A stretch of DNA of 10,733 nt from Paracoccaceae bacterium (GCA_003561595.1 PWWF01000061.1:1-10733), one strand, 5' to 3'. Counted from the first letter of the stretch, positions 1 to 7,705 are shown. Made by a program: numbers and translations. The notes: generated by a model not told the origin, from the sequence alone.

Positions 1-200
1 ACCGATGCGGCCTCTGCCGCTGACGCGTCGCGCAATCCGTGATCGATGGTGGCGACATGCAGCGCGCGCCCGTCCGCCCAACCGGCGGCCAGATGCATCA
101 GCGCCATGGAATCGCCGCCGCCTGATACTGCCAGCCCCAGGGGTGCGAGGCCGGGGTCAAACCCCGCCATCGCAGCCGCGAAGCGGGCCGAAACGCTCAT
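1..200 (-). CDS. tilS: tRNA(Ile)-lysidine synthase, N-terminal part (cut by window edge)
   Basis: Only the first 66 codons are in the window; the gene runs off the left edge. TilS is the cytoplasmic ATP-dependent enzyme that attaches lysine to C34 of tRNA-Ile(CAU), which switches the codon read from AUG to AUA. The visible part contains the N-type PP-loop motif SGGGDS at residues 26-31, followed by ATIDHGLR, which matches the VDHGLR element of the family. The start ATG overlaps the cpoB stop by four bases (ATGA), so translational coupling to the Tol-Pal operon is likely. In Rhodobacterales tilS commonly follows cpoB and precedes ftsH; ftsH would lie outside the window. Confidence 0.88.
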   Translation of the reverse strand, partial: MSVSARFAAAMAGFDPGLAPLGLAVSGGGDSMALMHLAAGWADGRALHVATIDHGLRDASAAEAAS

Positions 201-982
201 GGGCAGCCAAGCTCCTCGCGCGCGCTGCCTGCCTCGGATGCCTCTGAGCTGTCGGGAAAGCGCTCGGTCAGCTCATCGAACATGACGCAGGCTTCCTCGC
301 GCTGGTCCAGACGGCCCAGCGACTGCCCCAGCGCCAGCAGGGCGCGGGGGGCGTCCGCGCCTTCGGTATCGGCAAGATAGAGGTTGAGATAGGTGCGCGC
401 CGCGTCGGATTCGGACCCGCGCGCGCGATGGGTTTCGGCCAGCAACATGCTGGCATCGGCGCCAAGCGGGCTGCCGGGATAGAGATCGAGGAAATCTGAC
501 AGCGCCTCGGCGGCAGCATCATGATCGCCCGCATCGGCCAGTTCGCGCGCCGCGTCAAAGGCCGCGCGCTCGCCTGCGGCAAGTTCCGGCATCGGTTCCG
601 TGCTCTCGGCCTCGCCGCCCAGCGGGCGGGGGGGCGGCAATTCGCTGGGATCACCGCCTTCAAGCTCGGTCAGGCGGAATTCCAGATCGCCCAGCCGGTT
701 GCTGGCCTCGTCAATCGCGCGGCGGATGCGGAACTCCAGCTCTTCGGTGCGCCCGGTCAGCCGCGCCAGTTCCTCGCGGATACGCTCGACCCGTTCGATC
801 ACGCTGCCGTCGAAATCGGGCTGTTCCGCCGCCTCGCCCGAAGACAGCTCGCGCGCCAGTTCGGCCACGACCCCGCTCAGCGCCTGCAACTCGGATCGCA
901 GCTCGGCCACGCTGTCGGCATGGGCGGCGGGCGCCGCCACAAGGACGGCGCCCAGAAATGCGGCGCGCAAGCCAGCCCGCAT
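197..982 (-). CDS. cpoB: CpoB/YbgF, periplasmic Tol-Pal accessory protein with coiled coil and TPRs
   Basis: A 261-residue secreted protein. A signal peptide covers residues 1-22 and ends AHA. Residues about 24-108 are heptad-like and rich in Leu, Glu and Arg, matching the N-terminal trimerising coiled coil of YbgF. A Pro/Glu-rich linker follows at about 110-135. Residues about 138-261 hold tetratricopeptide repeats with typical phrases such as [18 protein letters not shown] and [15 protein letters not shown]. In E. coli CpoB coordinates Tol-driven outer-membrane constriction with PBP1B-dependent septal peptidoglycan synthesis; the same role is inferred here. Its start codon shares one base with the pal stop (TGATG) and its stop overlaps the tilS start, so it sits inside one transcription unit. 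A Cys at 232 and one at 260 could pair. Confidence 0.93.
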   Translation of the reverse strand: MRAGLRAAFLGAVLVAAPAAHADSVAELRSELQALSGVVAELARELSSGEAAEQPDFDGSVIERVERIREELARLTGRTEELEFRIRRAIDEASNRLGDLEFRLTELEGGDPSELPPPRPLGGEAESTEPMPELAAGERAAFDAARELADAGDHDAAAEALSDFLDLYPGSPLGADASMLLAETHRARGSESDAARTYLNLYLADTEGADAPRALLALGQSLGRLDQREEACVMFDELTERFPDSSEASEAGSAREELGCP

Positions 983-1524
983 CAGCTTGTCCGCCCACCG
1001 CCGGCGATGGTGGTCACCGCGCGACGGTTCAGATCCCAGCAGCGCTGCTCGGGGCAGGCCTCGACCGGGCGTTCCTTGCCATAGCTGACTGTGCGCAGCC
1101 GGTTGGAGCTGACGCCCTGCGAGATCAGGTATTGCATGGTGGCCGAGGCGCGGCGTTCGCCCAGGCTGACGTTATATTCGCGGGTGCCGCGTTCATCGGC
1201 ATGGCCCTCGATGACGATGTCGAATTGCGGATTGGCCGACAGCCAGCGTGCCTGCGCGCTCAGCGTGGAGCGGCCTTCTTCGGTCAGCGACGAACTGTCG
1301 GTCGTGAAGAACACGCGATCCCCGATCCGCTGCTGGAAATGCGCGATCGAATTGGGGTCATTCGGGTCGCCCAGCGATCCCGATGTGATACCACCATCGT
1401 TGAAGCCACCGCCATTGCCAAAGCCGTCGCCATCGGCGCCAAAGCCGCCACCCGCCCGCGGGTTGTTACAGGCGGCCAGCGCAAGCGTGGCAAGAACCAG
1501 GAGTGTTTTTGTGGTCAGGTTCAT
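982..1524 (-). CDS. pal: Pal, peptidoglycan-associated outer-membrane lipoprotein
   Basis: A 180-residue lipoprotein. The signal peptide ends in the lipobox LAAC, with Cys19 as the acylated residue. A glycine-rich flexible linker spans about 24-50. An OmpA-like peptidoglycan-binding domain fills residues 65-178. It has the family hallmarks GHADERGTREYNVSLGERRA (107-126) and NRRAV (166-170), which form the diaminopimelate-binding pocket in known Pal structures. Cys157 and Cys162 form a likely disulfide near the C-terminus, as in many alphaproteobacterial Pal proteins. Pal tethers the outer membrane to the wall and binds TolB. The gene lies 41 bases after tolB, preceded by a purine-rich GAGGGATAG stretch that can serve as ribosome binding site. 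Confidence 0.96.
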   Translation of the reverse strand: MNLTTKTLLVLATLALAACNNPRAGGGFGADGDGFGNGGGFNDGGITSGSLGDPNDPNSIAHFQQRIGDRVFFTTDSSSLTEEGRSTLSAQARWLSANPQFDIVIEGHADERGTREYNVSLGERRASATMQYLISQGVSSNRLRTVSYGKERPVEACPEQRCWDLNRRAVTTIAGGGRTS

Positions 1525-1565
1525 GTCAGTCTATCCCTCAGGGTGTGATGATGAAGTCAATCAGG

Positions 1566-2879
1566 TCAGGGCAGAAGCGGGCCCCATGCCGGGTCCGAGG
1601 CTGGCCCCGGGGTGGGAACGCGCCGCAGATTGCGCCCCGAAATATCGACGGAGTAGATGGCGGGGTCGCCGCCGCGTGCCTCGCGCGTGAACTTCACCAC
1701 GCGGCCATTAGGGGCCCAGGTCGGCCCCTCGTCAAGGAACGAGGCCGTGAGCAGCCGCTCCTCGGACCCGTCCGCGCGCATCACCCCGATATGGAAGCGG
1801 CCCGCATGCGATTTGGTAAAGGCGATCAGGTCCCCGCGCGGCGACCAGACCGGCGTTGAATACCGCCCCTGGCCAAAGCTGATGCGCTGCGCCTCGCCCC
1901 CGTTGGCGGACATCACATAGATCTGGCTGGTGCCCGAGCGGTCGGATTCGAATGTGATCTGGCGGCCATCGGGCGAAAAGCTGGGGCTGGTCGCGATAGA
2001 CGAGGATGAGGTGAGCTGCGTCATCTGCCCTGAGCCAAGATCCAGCCGATAGAGGTCGGTATTCCCCCCGCGCGCGGCCGAAAACACCAGCGACCGCCCA
2101 TCGGGCGAAAAGCGCGGCGAGAAGGTCATCGCGCCGGGAATATCGCCCACAAGCTGGCGCTGCCCCGAGGACAGGTCCATCAGCGCGATGCGCGGTGCGC
2201 CGGTTTCATAGGTGGTATAGACCGCGCGTGTCCCGTCCGGCGAGACACGGGGCGCGATGACCAGCGACCGCCCATCCGTCAGTATCTGCGTATTTTCGCC
2301 GTCCTGATCCATGATCGCCAGCCGCTTGGTCCGGTCCGCGCGCGGCCCGCTTTCGGCGATAAAGACCACGCGGCTGTCGAAATACCCGTCTTCGCCCGTG
2401 ATCCGGCTATAGACCGCGTCCGACACCTTGTGCGCCATGCGCCGCCAGTTGGCCGTGCTGCCCGAAAACTGCATCCCCTGGCCCATCTGCTGGCCCGATG
2501 TCACGTCGAACAACCGGAATTTCACGGTCATGCGGTTGCCCGACACCTCGACCGCGCCGGTAATCAGCGCCTGCACATTGATCGCGCGCCAGTCCGAATA
2601 GCTGACCGAGGCATCGAAACTCGACACCCGCGCGATATGCGCATCGCGCAGCACCTCGCGGAACAGGCCGGTATTGCTCAGGTTGGCTGCCACGACCCGC
2701 GCCAGCGGCTGGGCATATTCATTGCCCGCGCTGTTTTCCGGCACGAAGCTGGGAACGGCAAAGGGCATTGGCTCGATCACCCCTTCGGTGATCTGCAGCC
2801 GCAGCGGTTGGGCCTGCGCTGTGGACAGCGCGCCAATCAGCGCCAGCAGCGCAGTCATATACAGGAAAAGCCGGGTCAT
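1566..2879 (-). CDS. tolB: TolB, periplasmic beta-propeller of the Tol-Pal system
   Basis: A 437-residue periplasmic protein of normal family length. The signal peptide covers residues 1-23 and ends AQA. An N-terminal alpha/beta domain (about 25-165) is followed by a beta-propeller of PD40 repeats. These are recognisable from the repeated phrases [36 protein letters not shown] and APNGRVVKF. TolB binds Pal with its propeller and TolA with its N-terminus, cycling Pal between TolB-bound and wall-bound states. The start ATG overlaps the tolA stop by four bases (ATGA), which suggests coupled translation. Confidence 0.97.
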   Translation of the reverse strand: MTRLFLYMTALLALIGALSTAQAQPLRLQITEGVIEPMPFAVPSFVPENSAGNEYAQPLARVVAANLSNTGLFREVLRDAHIARVSSFDASVSYSDWRAINVQALITGAVEVSGNRMTVKFRLFDVTSGQQMGQGMQFSGSTANWRRMAHKVSDAVYSRITGEDGYFDSRVVFIAESGPRADRTKRLAIMDQDGENTQILTDGRSLVIAPRVSPDGTRAVYTTYETGAPRIALMDLSSGQRQLVGDIPGAMTFSPRFSPDGRSLVFSAARGGNTDLYRLDLGSGQMTQLTSSSSIATSPSFSPDGRQITFESDRSGTSQIYVMSANGGEAQRISFGQGRYSTPVWSPRGDLIAFTKSHAGRFHIGVMRADGSEERLLTASFLDEGPTWAPNGRVVKFTREARGGDPAIYSVDISGRNLRRVPTPGPASDPAWGPLLP

Positions 2880-4075
2880 CGTAGCCTCATCCCTTCAGGG
2901 TTGAACGTGATTTCAATATCGCGCCATGCATCGTATTTGTCGCGGGGCAATCCATAGCCATCGCCCTCGCAGCGTATGATCGCACGGCGGGCGGCGTCAA
3001 ATGCCTGCTGACGGGCCGTCTCGGTCCCGCCCGAGGCGGATACGATCCGGATAGAGCCCTGTTCATGCCGCGCATCGGGCGTCATGGAAAAGCCCACGGT
3101 CACAGTCACCTGCTGCGCATCGGTCGAGAGCACGCCGATATTCCAGCATTGCTGGATGGCCAGGCGCAGGGCGTCGGCCTCGGATGACGTGAGCGCCGCC
3201 GCCGCTGACGGGTTCGACCCGCTGCCGATCTGTTCCGACAGCGCATCCGACAGGCTATCGGCCAGCGCCTGCTCGATATCGGCGCTGGAGGGGGCGGGGT
3301 CGGGTTCCGGCTCTGGCGTCGGTGCGGGTGTCGGCTCGGGTTCGGGCGTGGGGGCCTCGGCGGTCTCGGTCGGTGCGGGCGGTGTGGGCCGTTCGGGGCG
3401 CGTGCGCGGCCGGTCGCTGACCGTGGGGGCGGCAGCGGCGCGTTCGGTGGGCGCGTCATCGGTCTCGGTCGCTTCGGTCACGATTTCGGTCGTGGCCTCT
3501 GGCGGTGCGGTCTCGGCCTGTTCCTCTTCAGGCAGGGGGGTGGCCTCGGCATCGTCTTCGGGCGCGCTGGGGGTCTGGGCGGCGAAATCCTCTTGCGCGG
3601 TCTCTGGCGGGGCCTCGGTCGGGTCGGGGGCCACGCGGTCCACATCACGCGGGCGCGGGCGCTGGCTGGCACCGGGGCTGGGCGTCGGCGAAAAGATCAC
3701 GCCGGTCGAGGGCGCGGTGATTTCGGGTTCGGGCGCGGGTTCGGGTTCCGGTTCGGGCTGCGGCTCTGGTTGCGGCTGGGGTTCCGGTTGCGGCTCGGGC
3801 TCCGGCTCGAGCTGCGGTTCGGGTTGCGGCTGGGGTTCCGGTTCCGGCTCGGGCGCCGGTTCCGGCGCGGCGGGCGGCGGGGCCGAGGGCGTGCTCAGCG
3901 CCGCGAAATCCTGCGCCGAGATCAGCGACACGTCACTGACCGGCACGCTTGCGGCATCGTCGGGCGCGCTGAAGATATCGAACAGCATCACCCACAGGAT
4001 CAGCCCGATATGGGCCACCCCCGAGATTTTCTGCCCGGTATCCATCCGTGCCCAGAGATCGCTGGCGCTTGGCAT
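2876..4075 (-). CDS. tolA: TolA, inner-membrane-anchored energy-transducing spacer protein
   Basis: A 399-residue protein. A short cytoplasmic N-terminus is followed by one membrane span (about residues 17-35, [19 protein letters not shown]). A very long low-complexity region follows (about 65-265), rich in Pro, Glu, Gln, Ala and Thr. Within it, residues 71-118 are an almost pure run of PEP/PQP dipeptide repeats. The C-terminal globular TolA/TonB-like domain is at about 292-399 and includes Cys310 and Cys369, a likely disulfide. TolA uses the TolQR proton motor to reach TolB and Pal across the periplasm. The spacer is unlike the Ala/Lys-rich helix of E. coli TolA and more like the Pro-rich arm of TonB. 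Identity is secured by position between tolR and tolB and by the C-terminal domain. It starts 30 bases after tolR. Confidence 0.93.
   Translation of the reverse strand: MPSASDLWARMDTGQKISGVAHIGLILWVMLFDIFSAPDDAASVPVSDVSLISAQDFAALSTPSAPPPAAPEPAPEPEPEPQPQPEPQLEPEPEPQPEPQPQPEPQPEPEPEPAPEPEITAPSTGVIFSPTPSPGASQRPRPRDVDRVAPDPTEAPPETAQEDFAAQTPSAPEDDAEATPLPEEEQAETAPPEATTEIVTEATETDDAPTERAAAAPTVSDRPRTRPERPTPPAPTETAEAPTPEPEPTPAPTPEPEPDPAPSSADIEQALADSLSDALSEQIGSGSNPSAAAALTSSEADALRLAIQQCWNIGVLSTDAQQVTVTVGFSMTPDARHEQGSIRIVSASGGTETARQQAFDAARRAIIRCEGDGYGLPRDKYDAWRDIEITFNPEGMRLR
3722..3865 (-). repeat. Low-complexity Pro-Glu/Pro-Gln codon repeat inside tolA
   Basis: About 48 codons (TolA residues 71-118) alternate Pro with Glu or Gln, giving imperfect short tandem repeats at DNA level (on the plus strand, units such as ggttccggttgcggctc). 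This is the likely extended polyproline-type arm of TolA. Tandem units of this kind can change length by slippage, so copy number may vary between strains. Confidence 0.85.
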
Positions 4076-4105
4076 GCCTCAGATGCGGCCCTGTTTCCAC
4101 AAGTT

Positions 4106-4576
4106 TCAGTTCGACGCGCCGTCAAAACGCGGCCCGCCCTCGTCGGTCACCAGACCGATATTGTTGAATCCGCCCGAATTCAGCGCGCCCATGATCTGCA
4201 CCACCCGCTCATAGGGGATAGCCCCGTCCGCGCGCAGAAACACCCTGTTGTCGCGCCGTTCGGCGGCAATGGCGCGCAGTTGCGGGATAAGTTGATTGGG
4301 GTCCACTTCTGACGACATGATCATCACGCTGCCGTCATTGCTCAGCGTGATCGACAGCGGTTCCTCCTGATCGCCGGGCAGCGCCCCGGCGGAGGTGCGC
4401 GGCAATTCGATCGGCACACCCACGGTCAGCATGGGCGCGGCCACCATGAAGATGATCAGCAGCACCAGCATCACATCGACAAAGGGCGTGACGTTGATCT
4501 CGGACATGCGCGCGGCCCCGCCGCGCCGTCTGCGCCGCCCTGTGCCCCCGCTCTTCTTCATCAGCTGCGCGCCCAT
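4106..4576 (-). CDS. tolR: TolR, ExbD-family proton-channel subunit
   Basis: A 156-residue inner-membrane protein. An Arg-rich cytoplasmic N-terminus (residues 14-18 RRRRR) leads to the ExbD/TolR signature [20 protein letters not shown]. Asp34 in it is the membrane-embedded proton-carrying residue, equivalent to E. coli TolR Asp23. A single membrane span lies at about 33-52. The periplasmic domain (about 60-156) ends in the family-type [13 protein letters not shown] stretch. TolR dimers sit inside the TolQ ring and couple proton flow to TolA movement. The start is three bases after the tolQ stop. An internal Met6 is another possible start; neither has a strong Shine-Dalgarno sequence. Confidence 0.96.
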   Translation of the reverse strand: MGAQLMKKSGGTGRRRRRGGAARMSEINVTPFVDVMLVLLIIFMVAAPMLTVGVPIELPRTSAGALPGDQEEPLSITLSNDGSVMIMSSEVDPNQLIPQLRAIAAERRDNRVFLRADGAIPYERVVQIMGALNSGGFNNIGLVTDEGGPRFDGASN

Positions 4577-4579
4577 GGG

Positions 4580-5278
4580 TCAGGCCGCGTCCAGTTGCCG
4601 TGACAGGATGGTGTTGAACTCATCGGCAAAGGCCTCGAAGCCCGACACGATGGCGTCGCTGTCATCCGTCAGCTTGTTGTAGAAGATCGTGGCCGGGATC
4701 GCGGCCAACAGCCCCAGCCCCGTGGCCAGCAGCGCCTCGGCAATGCCGGGGGCGACGACAGCGAGGTTGGTGGATTGCGCGAGTGCGATTTCCTCGAACG
4801 CGTGCTTGATCCCCCAGACCGTGCCGAACAGCCCGATAAAGGGCGAGGCAGACCCGACCGAGGCCAGAAAGGTCAGCCCGCCCGTCAATGCGCGCGATTC
4901 CTTCTCGATGGCGACATCCATCGACCGGTCGATCCGCGCGACCGCACCGGGGATCAACGCGCCATCGGGCCGGTGCGACCTGCGCCATTCGGTCATGCCT
5001 GCGGCAAACACCCTCTCGGGCGGGGTGGCGGGCGCGGGGCCGATCTGGTCATACAGTTCGTCCAGCGGTTCGCCCGACCAGAAGGCCGCTTCGAAATCCT
5101 GTGCCTCTGCGCGGGCGCGCCGATACAGGATCAGTTTCTGGATGATGATACCCCAGGACCAGAACGAGGCCAGGATCAGGCTGATCATGACCAGTTGCAC
5201 TGTCAGGGTCGCGCGCGCAAACAGCGCCAGCAGCGAGAAATCGATCTCCTGCGTTGTGGTCAGAGTCGTGGGGTCCAT
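4580..5278 (-). CDS. tolQ: TolQ, ExbB/MotA-family motor subunit
   Basis: A 232-residue inner-membrane protein of usual family length. The ATG at 5278 was chosen because translation then begins [20 protein letters not shown], which aligns with other Rhodobacteraceae TolQ. Going further upstream needs a TTG start and adds 30 non-conserved residues. Three membrane spans are visible: about 22-48, 133-157 and 170-198. The signature [13 protein letters not shown] lies at 149-161, and the conserved [21 protein letters not shown] lies in span 3. TolQ forms the pentameric channel around TolR and drives TolA with the proton motive force. Two AGGA elements lie upstream, at 1 and 14 bases from the ATG; neither is at the usual 5-9 base spacing. 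Confidence 0.96.
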   Translation of the reverse strand: MDPTTLTTTQEIDFSLLALFARATLTVQLVMISLILASFWSWGIIIQKLILYRRARAEAQDFEAAFWSGEPLDELYDQIGPAPATPPERVFAAGMTEWRRSHRPDGALIPGAVARIDRSMDVAIEKESRALTGGLTFLASVGSASPFIGLFGTVWGIKHAFEEIALAQSTNLAVVAPGIAEALLATGLGLLAAIPATIFYNKLTDDSDAIVSGFEAFADEFNTILSRQLDAA

Positions 5279-5301
5279 GTCCTGCTCTTGTGTCCTGCTC
5301 T
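5278..5301 (-). repeat. Tandem 11-bp repeat at the tolQ start codon
   Basis: The 11-mer AGAGCAGGACA (minus strand) occurs twice exactly, 13 bases apart (5278-5288 and 5291-5301). The downstream copy ends on the first base of the tolQ start codon. Each copy carries AGGA, so the repeat supplies two off-spaced Shine-Dalgarno-like cores. Confidence 0.8.
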
Positions 5302-5334
5302 CGGGGGGCCACTCTTCAGGCGGCTTTGGCGCAG

Positions 5335-5363
5335 AGCATACAGCAAGACAAGCGCCTGACCAA
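5335..5363 (-). promoter_or_regulatory. Possible sigma-70 promoter upstream of tolQ
   Basis: On the minus strand TTGGTC (5363-5358) and TATGCT (5340-5335) are separated by exactly 17 bases, in the 107-base gap between ybgC and tolQ. The -10 box matches four of six consensus bases and the -35 matches TTG only. It would give a leader of about 50 bases before the tolQ ATG. ybgC could still be co-transcribed with tolQ. Confidence 0.4.
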
Positions 5364-5372
5364 CACAAGCGC
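5344..5372 (-). repeat. Direct 12-bp repeat overlapping the tolQ -35 region
   Basis: Two copies of GCGCTTGTSTTG (minus strand; 5372-5361 and 5355-5344) match in 11 of 12 bases with a 17-base period. One copy overlaps the candidate -35 and the other lies in the spacer. The arrangement would suit a regulator binding repeated sites on one DNA face, but no known regulator motif was recognised. Confidence 0.6.
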
Positions 5373-5385
5373 GTTACACAATTGC

Positions 5386-5802
5386 TTATGGTGAGTGATT
5401 TTCGCCGACTGCGTCCAAAAGCGCGCGGGGCAGGGGTCTGGGGCGGCCTGAATCCGCCAGACAGACCAGTGTCACCTCGGCCTCGAACAGAGGGTGGCCT
5501 TCGCGCAGCACGCGCTGATCCAGCACCAGCCGCGCGCGGGTGTGGCTGTGCAGCGTGGTCGTGACGGTCAGCAGGTCATCGAATCGCGCAGGCGCGCGGT
5601 ACTCCGCCACCAGCCTGCGCACGGCAAAGACGCCCTCGCCGCGCGCTTTCATCGCGCGCTGGTCAAGCCCCAGCGCGCGTACCCATTCCGACCGGGCGCG
5701 TTCGATGAATTTCAGGTAATTGGCATAATAGACGATCCCGGCAAGGTCGGTATCCTCGTAATAGACGCGGATGGGGTGGGTGTGGGTCATCTGCGGGGCC
5801 AT
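5386..5802 (-). CDS. ybgC: YbgC, hot-dog-fold acyl-CoA thioesterase of the Tol-Pal operon
   Basis: A 138-residue cytoplasmic protein of the 4-hydroxybenzoyl-CoA thioesterase family. The signature RVYYEDTDLAGIVYYANYL is at residues 12-30; Asp19 is the catalytic acid, equivalent to Asp18 of E. coli YbgC. FIERARSEW (32-40) follows, as in the family. The His of the enteric VYHA motif is Tyr here (VYYA). YbgC hydrolyses acyl-CoA thioesters in vitro and has been linked to phospholipid metabolism; its role with Tol-Pal is not clear. It is the first gene of the operon, 107 bases before tolQ. Met5 (at 5790) is an alternative start and fits the usual family length equally well; neither start has a strong ribosome binding site. 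Confidence 0.93.
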   Translation of the reverse strand: MAPQMTHTHPIRVYYEDTDLAGIVYYANYLKFIERARSEWVRALGLDQRAMKARGEGVFAVRRLVAEYRAPARFDDLLTVTTTLHSHTRARLVLDQRVLREGHPLFEAEVTLVCLADSGRPRPLPRALLDAVGENHSP

Positions 5803-5906
5803 TCTGCCGTTGCGTCACGCGCAGGGGTGCCACAGCCGGGGCAGGCGGGCAAGGCTTGCACTTGGCGCGACCCGTCATAGGTGCTGTTCCAACGCAAGCA
5901 TGAGAC

Positions 5907-5914
5907 AAGGAGGT
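5907..5914 (+). promoter_or_regulatory. Strong Shine-Dalgarno sequence of the SDR gene
   Basis: AAGGAGGT lies five bases before the ATG at 5920. It is the only near-perfect anti-16S match seen before a gene in this window, and it decides the start over a GTG further upstream at 5881. Confidence 0.85.
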
Positions 5915-5919
5915 CTGAC

Positions 5920-6597
5920 ATGTCAGACGCAAGGACAGTGTTCATCACCGGTGCATCGACCGGGATCGGCGCGGCGACCGCGCGCGCCATGGTGGCCGAG
6001 GGGTGGAATGTGGGCCTGATGGCGCGCAGCCGCGACAAGCTGGAGGCGCTGGCGCAGGACCTGGGCGATGCGGCGCTGGCCCTGCCGGGCGATGTGACCG
6101 ATCTGGACGCGCAGAAGGACGCCATCGCGAAGCTGGCCGCACATTTCGGGCGGCTGGATGCGAGTTTCGCCAATGCGGGCAAGGGGCTGGACACACCGGG
6201 GACCGAGGCGGGCGACCCCGAGGAATGGCGCCAGATGATCGATCTGAACATCATGGCGCTGCTTTACACCACCCGCGCCAGCATCCCCGAGCTGCGCAAG
6301 ACACGGGGGCATCTGGTGCTGACCGGCTCGGTCGCGGGCAAGGTGCATATTCCCGGCTCGATCTACGGGGCCAGCAAATGGTTCGTGCAGGGCTATGCGG
6401 GCAACATGGCGCAGGAAATGCGCGAATGGGGCGGGCGCTGCACGCTGATCGCGCCGGGCATGGTGGACACGCCCTTTTTCGCCGAACCCAAGCCCGACAA
6501 GCTGAAACCCGAGGATATCGCCGAGGCCGTGCGCTTCGCACTCACCCGCCCCGAACGCGCGAACATGCCCGAAATGGTGATCATGCCAACCGGATGA
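5920..6597 (+). CDS. Short-chain dehydrogenase/reductase (classical SDR)
   Basis: A 225-residue cytoplasmic Rossmann-fold oxidoreductase. It has the full set of classical SDR elements: cofactor motif TGASTGIG (10-17), DV at 58-59, NAG (85-87), Asn110, catalytic Ser137, Tyr149 and Lys153 (YGASK), and PG at 179-180 followed by DT. Arg36 and Arg38 after the second strand suggest a preference for NADP(H). The substrate cannot be read from the sequence. It is transcribed away from ybgC, with 117 bases between the two starts. It appears to be monocistronic, because it runs into a stem-loop and a convergent gene. The length is slightly short for the family (usually about 250), with a shortened C-terminus. 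Confidence 0.92.
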   Translation: MSDARTVFITGASTGIGAATARAMVAEGWNVGLMARSRDKLEALAQDLGDAALALPGDVTDLDAQKDAIAKLAAHFGRLDASFANAGKGLDTPGTEAGDPEEWRQMIDLNIMALLYTTRASIPELRKTRGHLVLTGSVAGKVHIPGSIYGASKWFVQGYAGNMAQEMREWGGRCTLIAPGMVDTPFFAEPKPDKLKPEDIAEAVRFALTRPERANMPEMVIMPTG

Positions 6598-6606
6598 GCG
6601 CTGCGC

Positions 6607-6639
6607 CCCCGGCTGGCCCGCGGATCAGGCCAGCCGGGG
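6607..6639. terminator. Strong stem-loop between convergent genes, possible bidirectional terminator
   Basis: CCCCGGCTGGCC (6607-6618) and GGCCAGCCGGGG (6628-6639) form a perfect 12-bp stem with a 9-base loop. It starts nine bases after the SDR stop. The stop codon of the opposing gene (6625-6627) lies in the loop, so the right arm is part of that gene's last four codons. There is no T tract on either side, so it may act with Rho or as a 3' end stabiliser. Confidence 0.6.
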
Positions 6640-6936
6640 CAGGGGCAGGTTCAGCCGCTGTTGCAGGAAATCCAGATCGGCAGAGGCATTGCGCGCCTTG
6701 TAGCCTTCGGAAATCAGGTGGCGAATATACATCCGGTTATAGATGAACATGAACACCAGCCCCGACAGCCCGAAACTGAGCAAGGCGCAGATGGCAAGGA
6801 TCGCAAACCCCGCCCAATGCCCGCGAAACAGCGGCGGAAGCGCGTTGAAGAACATGACGGTCCAGGAAAACCCGACCGGGGCTTCCTTCATCTGGCCGGT
6901 TTGCGGGTTCTCGAAATAAATTCTTGCGTAAGCCAT
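6625..6936 (-). CDS. Small inner-membrane protein, DUF2628-like, function unknown
   Basis: A 103-residue protein. A soluble N-terminus (YARIYFENPQTG) is followed by GFSWTVMFFNALPPLFRGHW (22-41), a partly buried segment, and a strong membrane span at about 42-67. A charged tail includes MYIRHLISEGYKARNA. The GFSW...FF...LP.LFRG.W pattern with a C-terminal EGYKA resembles DUF2628/HrgC-type small membrane proteins; this is recognition by eye and was not searched. The function is unknown. It converges on the SDR gene and is followed by the shared stem-loop. A 74-base gap separates its start from the stop of the upstream minus-strand gene, so the two could be co-transcribed. That gap holds a 12-bp self-complementary sequence, CCCCGCGCGGGG (6957-6968). 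Confidence 0.75.
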   Translation of the reverse strand: MAYARIYFENPQTGQMKEAPVGFSWTVMFFNALPPLFRGHWAGFAILAICALLSFGLSGLVFMFIYNRMYIRHLISEGYKARNASADLDFLQQRLNLPLPRLA

Positions 6937-7010
6937 GGGTCTGCCTGTCCTGCGTGCCCCGCGCGGGGGAATAAACAGGGCCAGACTAGCCGCGCGGGAT
7001 TATCAATCGC

Positions 7011-7631
7011 TTAATGCGCGCTGACCCGCGCGCCCAGCCGCAGCGCGTGGCTCGGGTCGGTGGCGACAGCGGGCATCACCGGGTCATAGGCCGCGCGGAT
7101 CAGCGCGCCGATCTCGGGGCGCAGGATGGTCTTGTCGCCTGCGACCGCCAGTGCCGAGCGGTCGGTAAAGGCCGTGTCCGACCACAGCAGGATCACCTGC
7201 ACGGCTTGCGACAGCGCGAGCGTTTCGGCGGGCACGTCCGAAAGCGCGTCATCCATGCGGATGAACACGAAGGCGGCCTTGATCGCGCCCTCCGCGTCAA
7301 AGCGGAACACGCGGTACTGGTTGGCATCGGCCGCTTTCAGCCGCGCGACCAGTGGCACCAGCCCCTCGACCAGCCGGTCCAGATGCGGGACAGCGGGCAG
7401 CTCGTCCCAGTCGCGAAAGAAAAAGACCATCAGATTGGCGCCCAACTCCGCGTCGGTCTCGGCCATGCGGTGCCCGGCCAGCGCCACCACGGCCTCGACG
7501 GCGCCCTTGACCGTGGCAAGGGTCGCGTCATCCACCCCGAAGACAACGGGAACGATGGGCCGCCCCCAGCGGGCGCACAGATACTGTCCGTCCGAACGGG
7601 TAAACAGGGCCTCGATCATCGTGCTGTCCAT
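7011..7631 (-). CDS. Conserved hypothetical protein, possible distant DUF2927 relative
   Basis: A 206-residue protein with no signal peptide or membrane span, so probably cytoplasmic. Several phrases fit the layout of DUF2927 proteins: RWGRPIVPVVFG near the N-terminus (21-32), ANLMVFFF (65-72), and IGALIRAAYDPVMPAV near the C-terminus (174-189). The Glu-containing EExxQ element expected before the last third is replaced by LSQAVQVILLW, so if related it may have lost activity. This assignment was made by eye and is tentative. The start at 7631 is supported by GAGGGG about six bases upstream. It is divergent from luxR across 262 bases that contain a perfect palindrome, so it could share regulation with the quorum-sensing genes. 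Confidence 0.7.
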   Translation of the reverse strand: MDSTMIEALFTRSDGQYLCARWGRPIVPVVFGVDDATLATVKGAVEAVVALAGHRMAETDAELGANLMVFFFRDWDELPAVPHLDRLVEGLVPLVARLKAADANQYRVFRFDAEGAIKAAFVFIRMDDALSDVPAETLALSQAVQVILLWSDTAFTDRSALAVAGDKTILRPEIGALIRAAYDPVMPAVATDPSHALRLGARVSAH

Positions 7632-7705
7632 AACTGCCCCTCTAGGTCACCAGCAAATCAAGTGCAAGCGGGCGGAACCGCGCCGATCCGTTCACCAGTT
7701 TCGCA

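Noticed and set aside
521..1084. Long plus-strand open frames opposite cpoB and pal
   Set aside because: They are shadows of well-identified minus-strand genes and have Arg/Ala/Ser-rich composition typical of antisense frames.
3084..4214. A 376-codon plus-strand open frame opposite tolA, encoding Gly/Ser-rich sequence
   Set aside because: It is the antisense of the Pro/Glu codon repeats of tolA. High G+C third positions keep the frame open, and it has no family-like motif.
5279..5368. N-terminal extension of TolQ by 30 residues from a TTG start
   Set aside because: The extension is not family-like and would cover the candidate promoter. The ATG at 5278 gives the normal length and N-terminus.
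5821..5880. Possible -35/-10 pair for the SDR gene (TTGCAC ... TCATAG)
   Set aside because: The spacing is 13 bases, too short for a sigma-70 promoter, and no better pair was seen.
6957..6968. CCCCGCGCGGGG palindrome in the gap between the two small minus-strand genes
   Set aside because: It is self-complementary but has no loop or T tract. In high-G+C DNA such runs arise by chance, so it was not listed as a terminator or operator.
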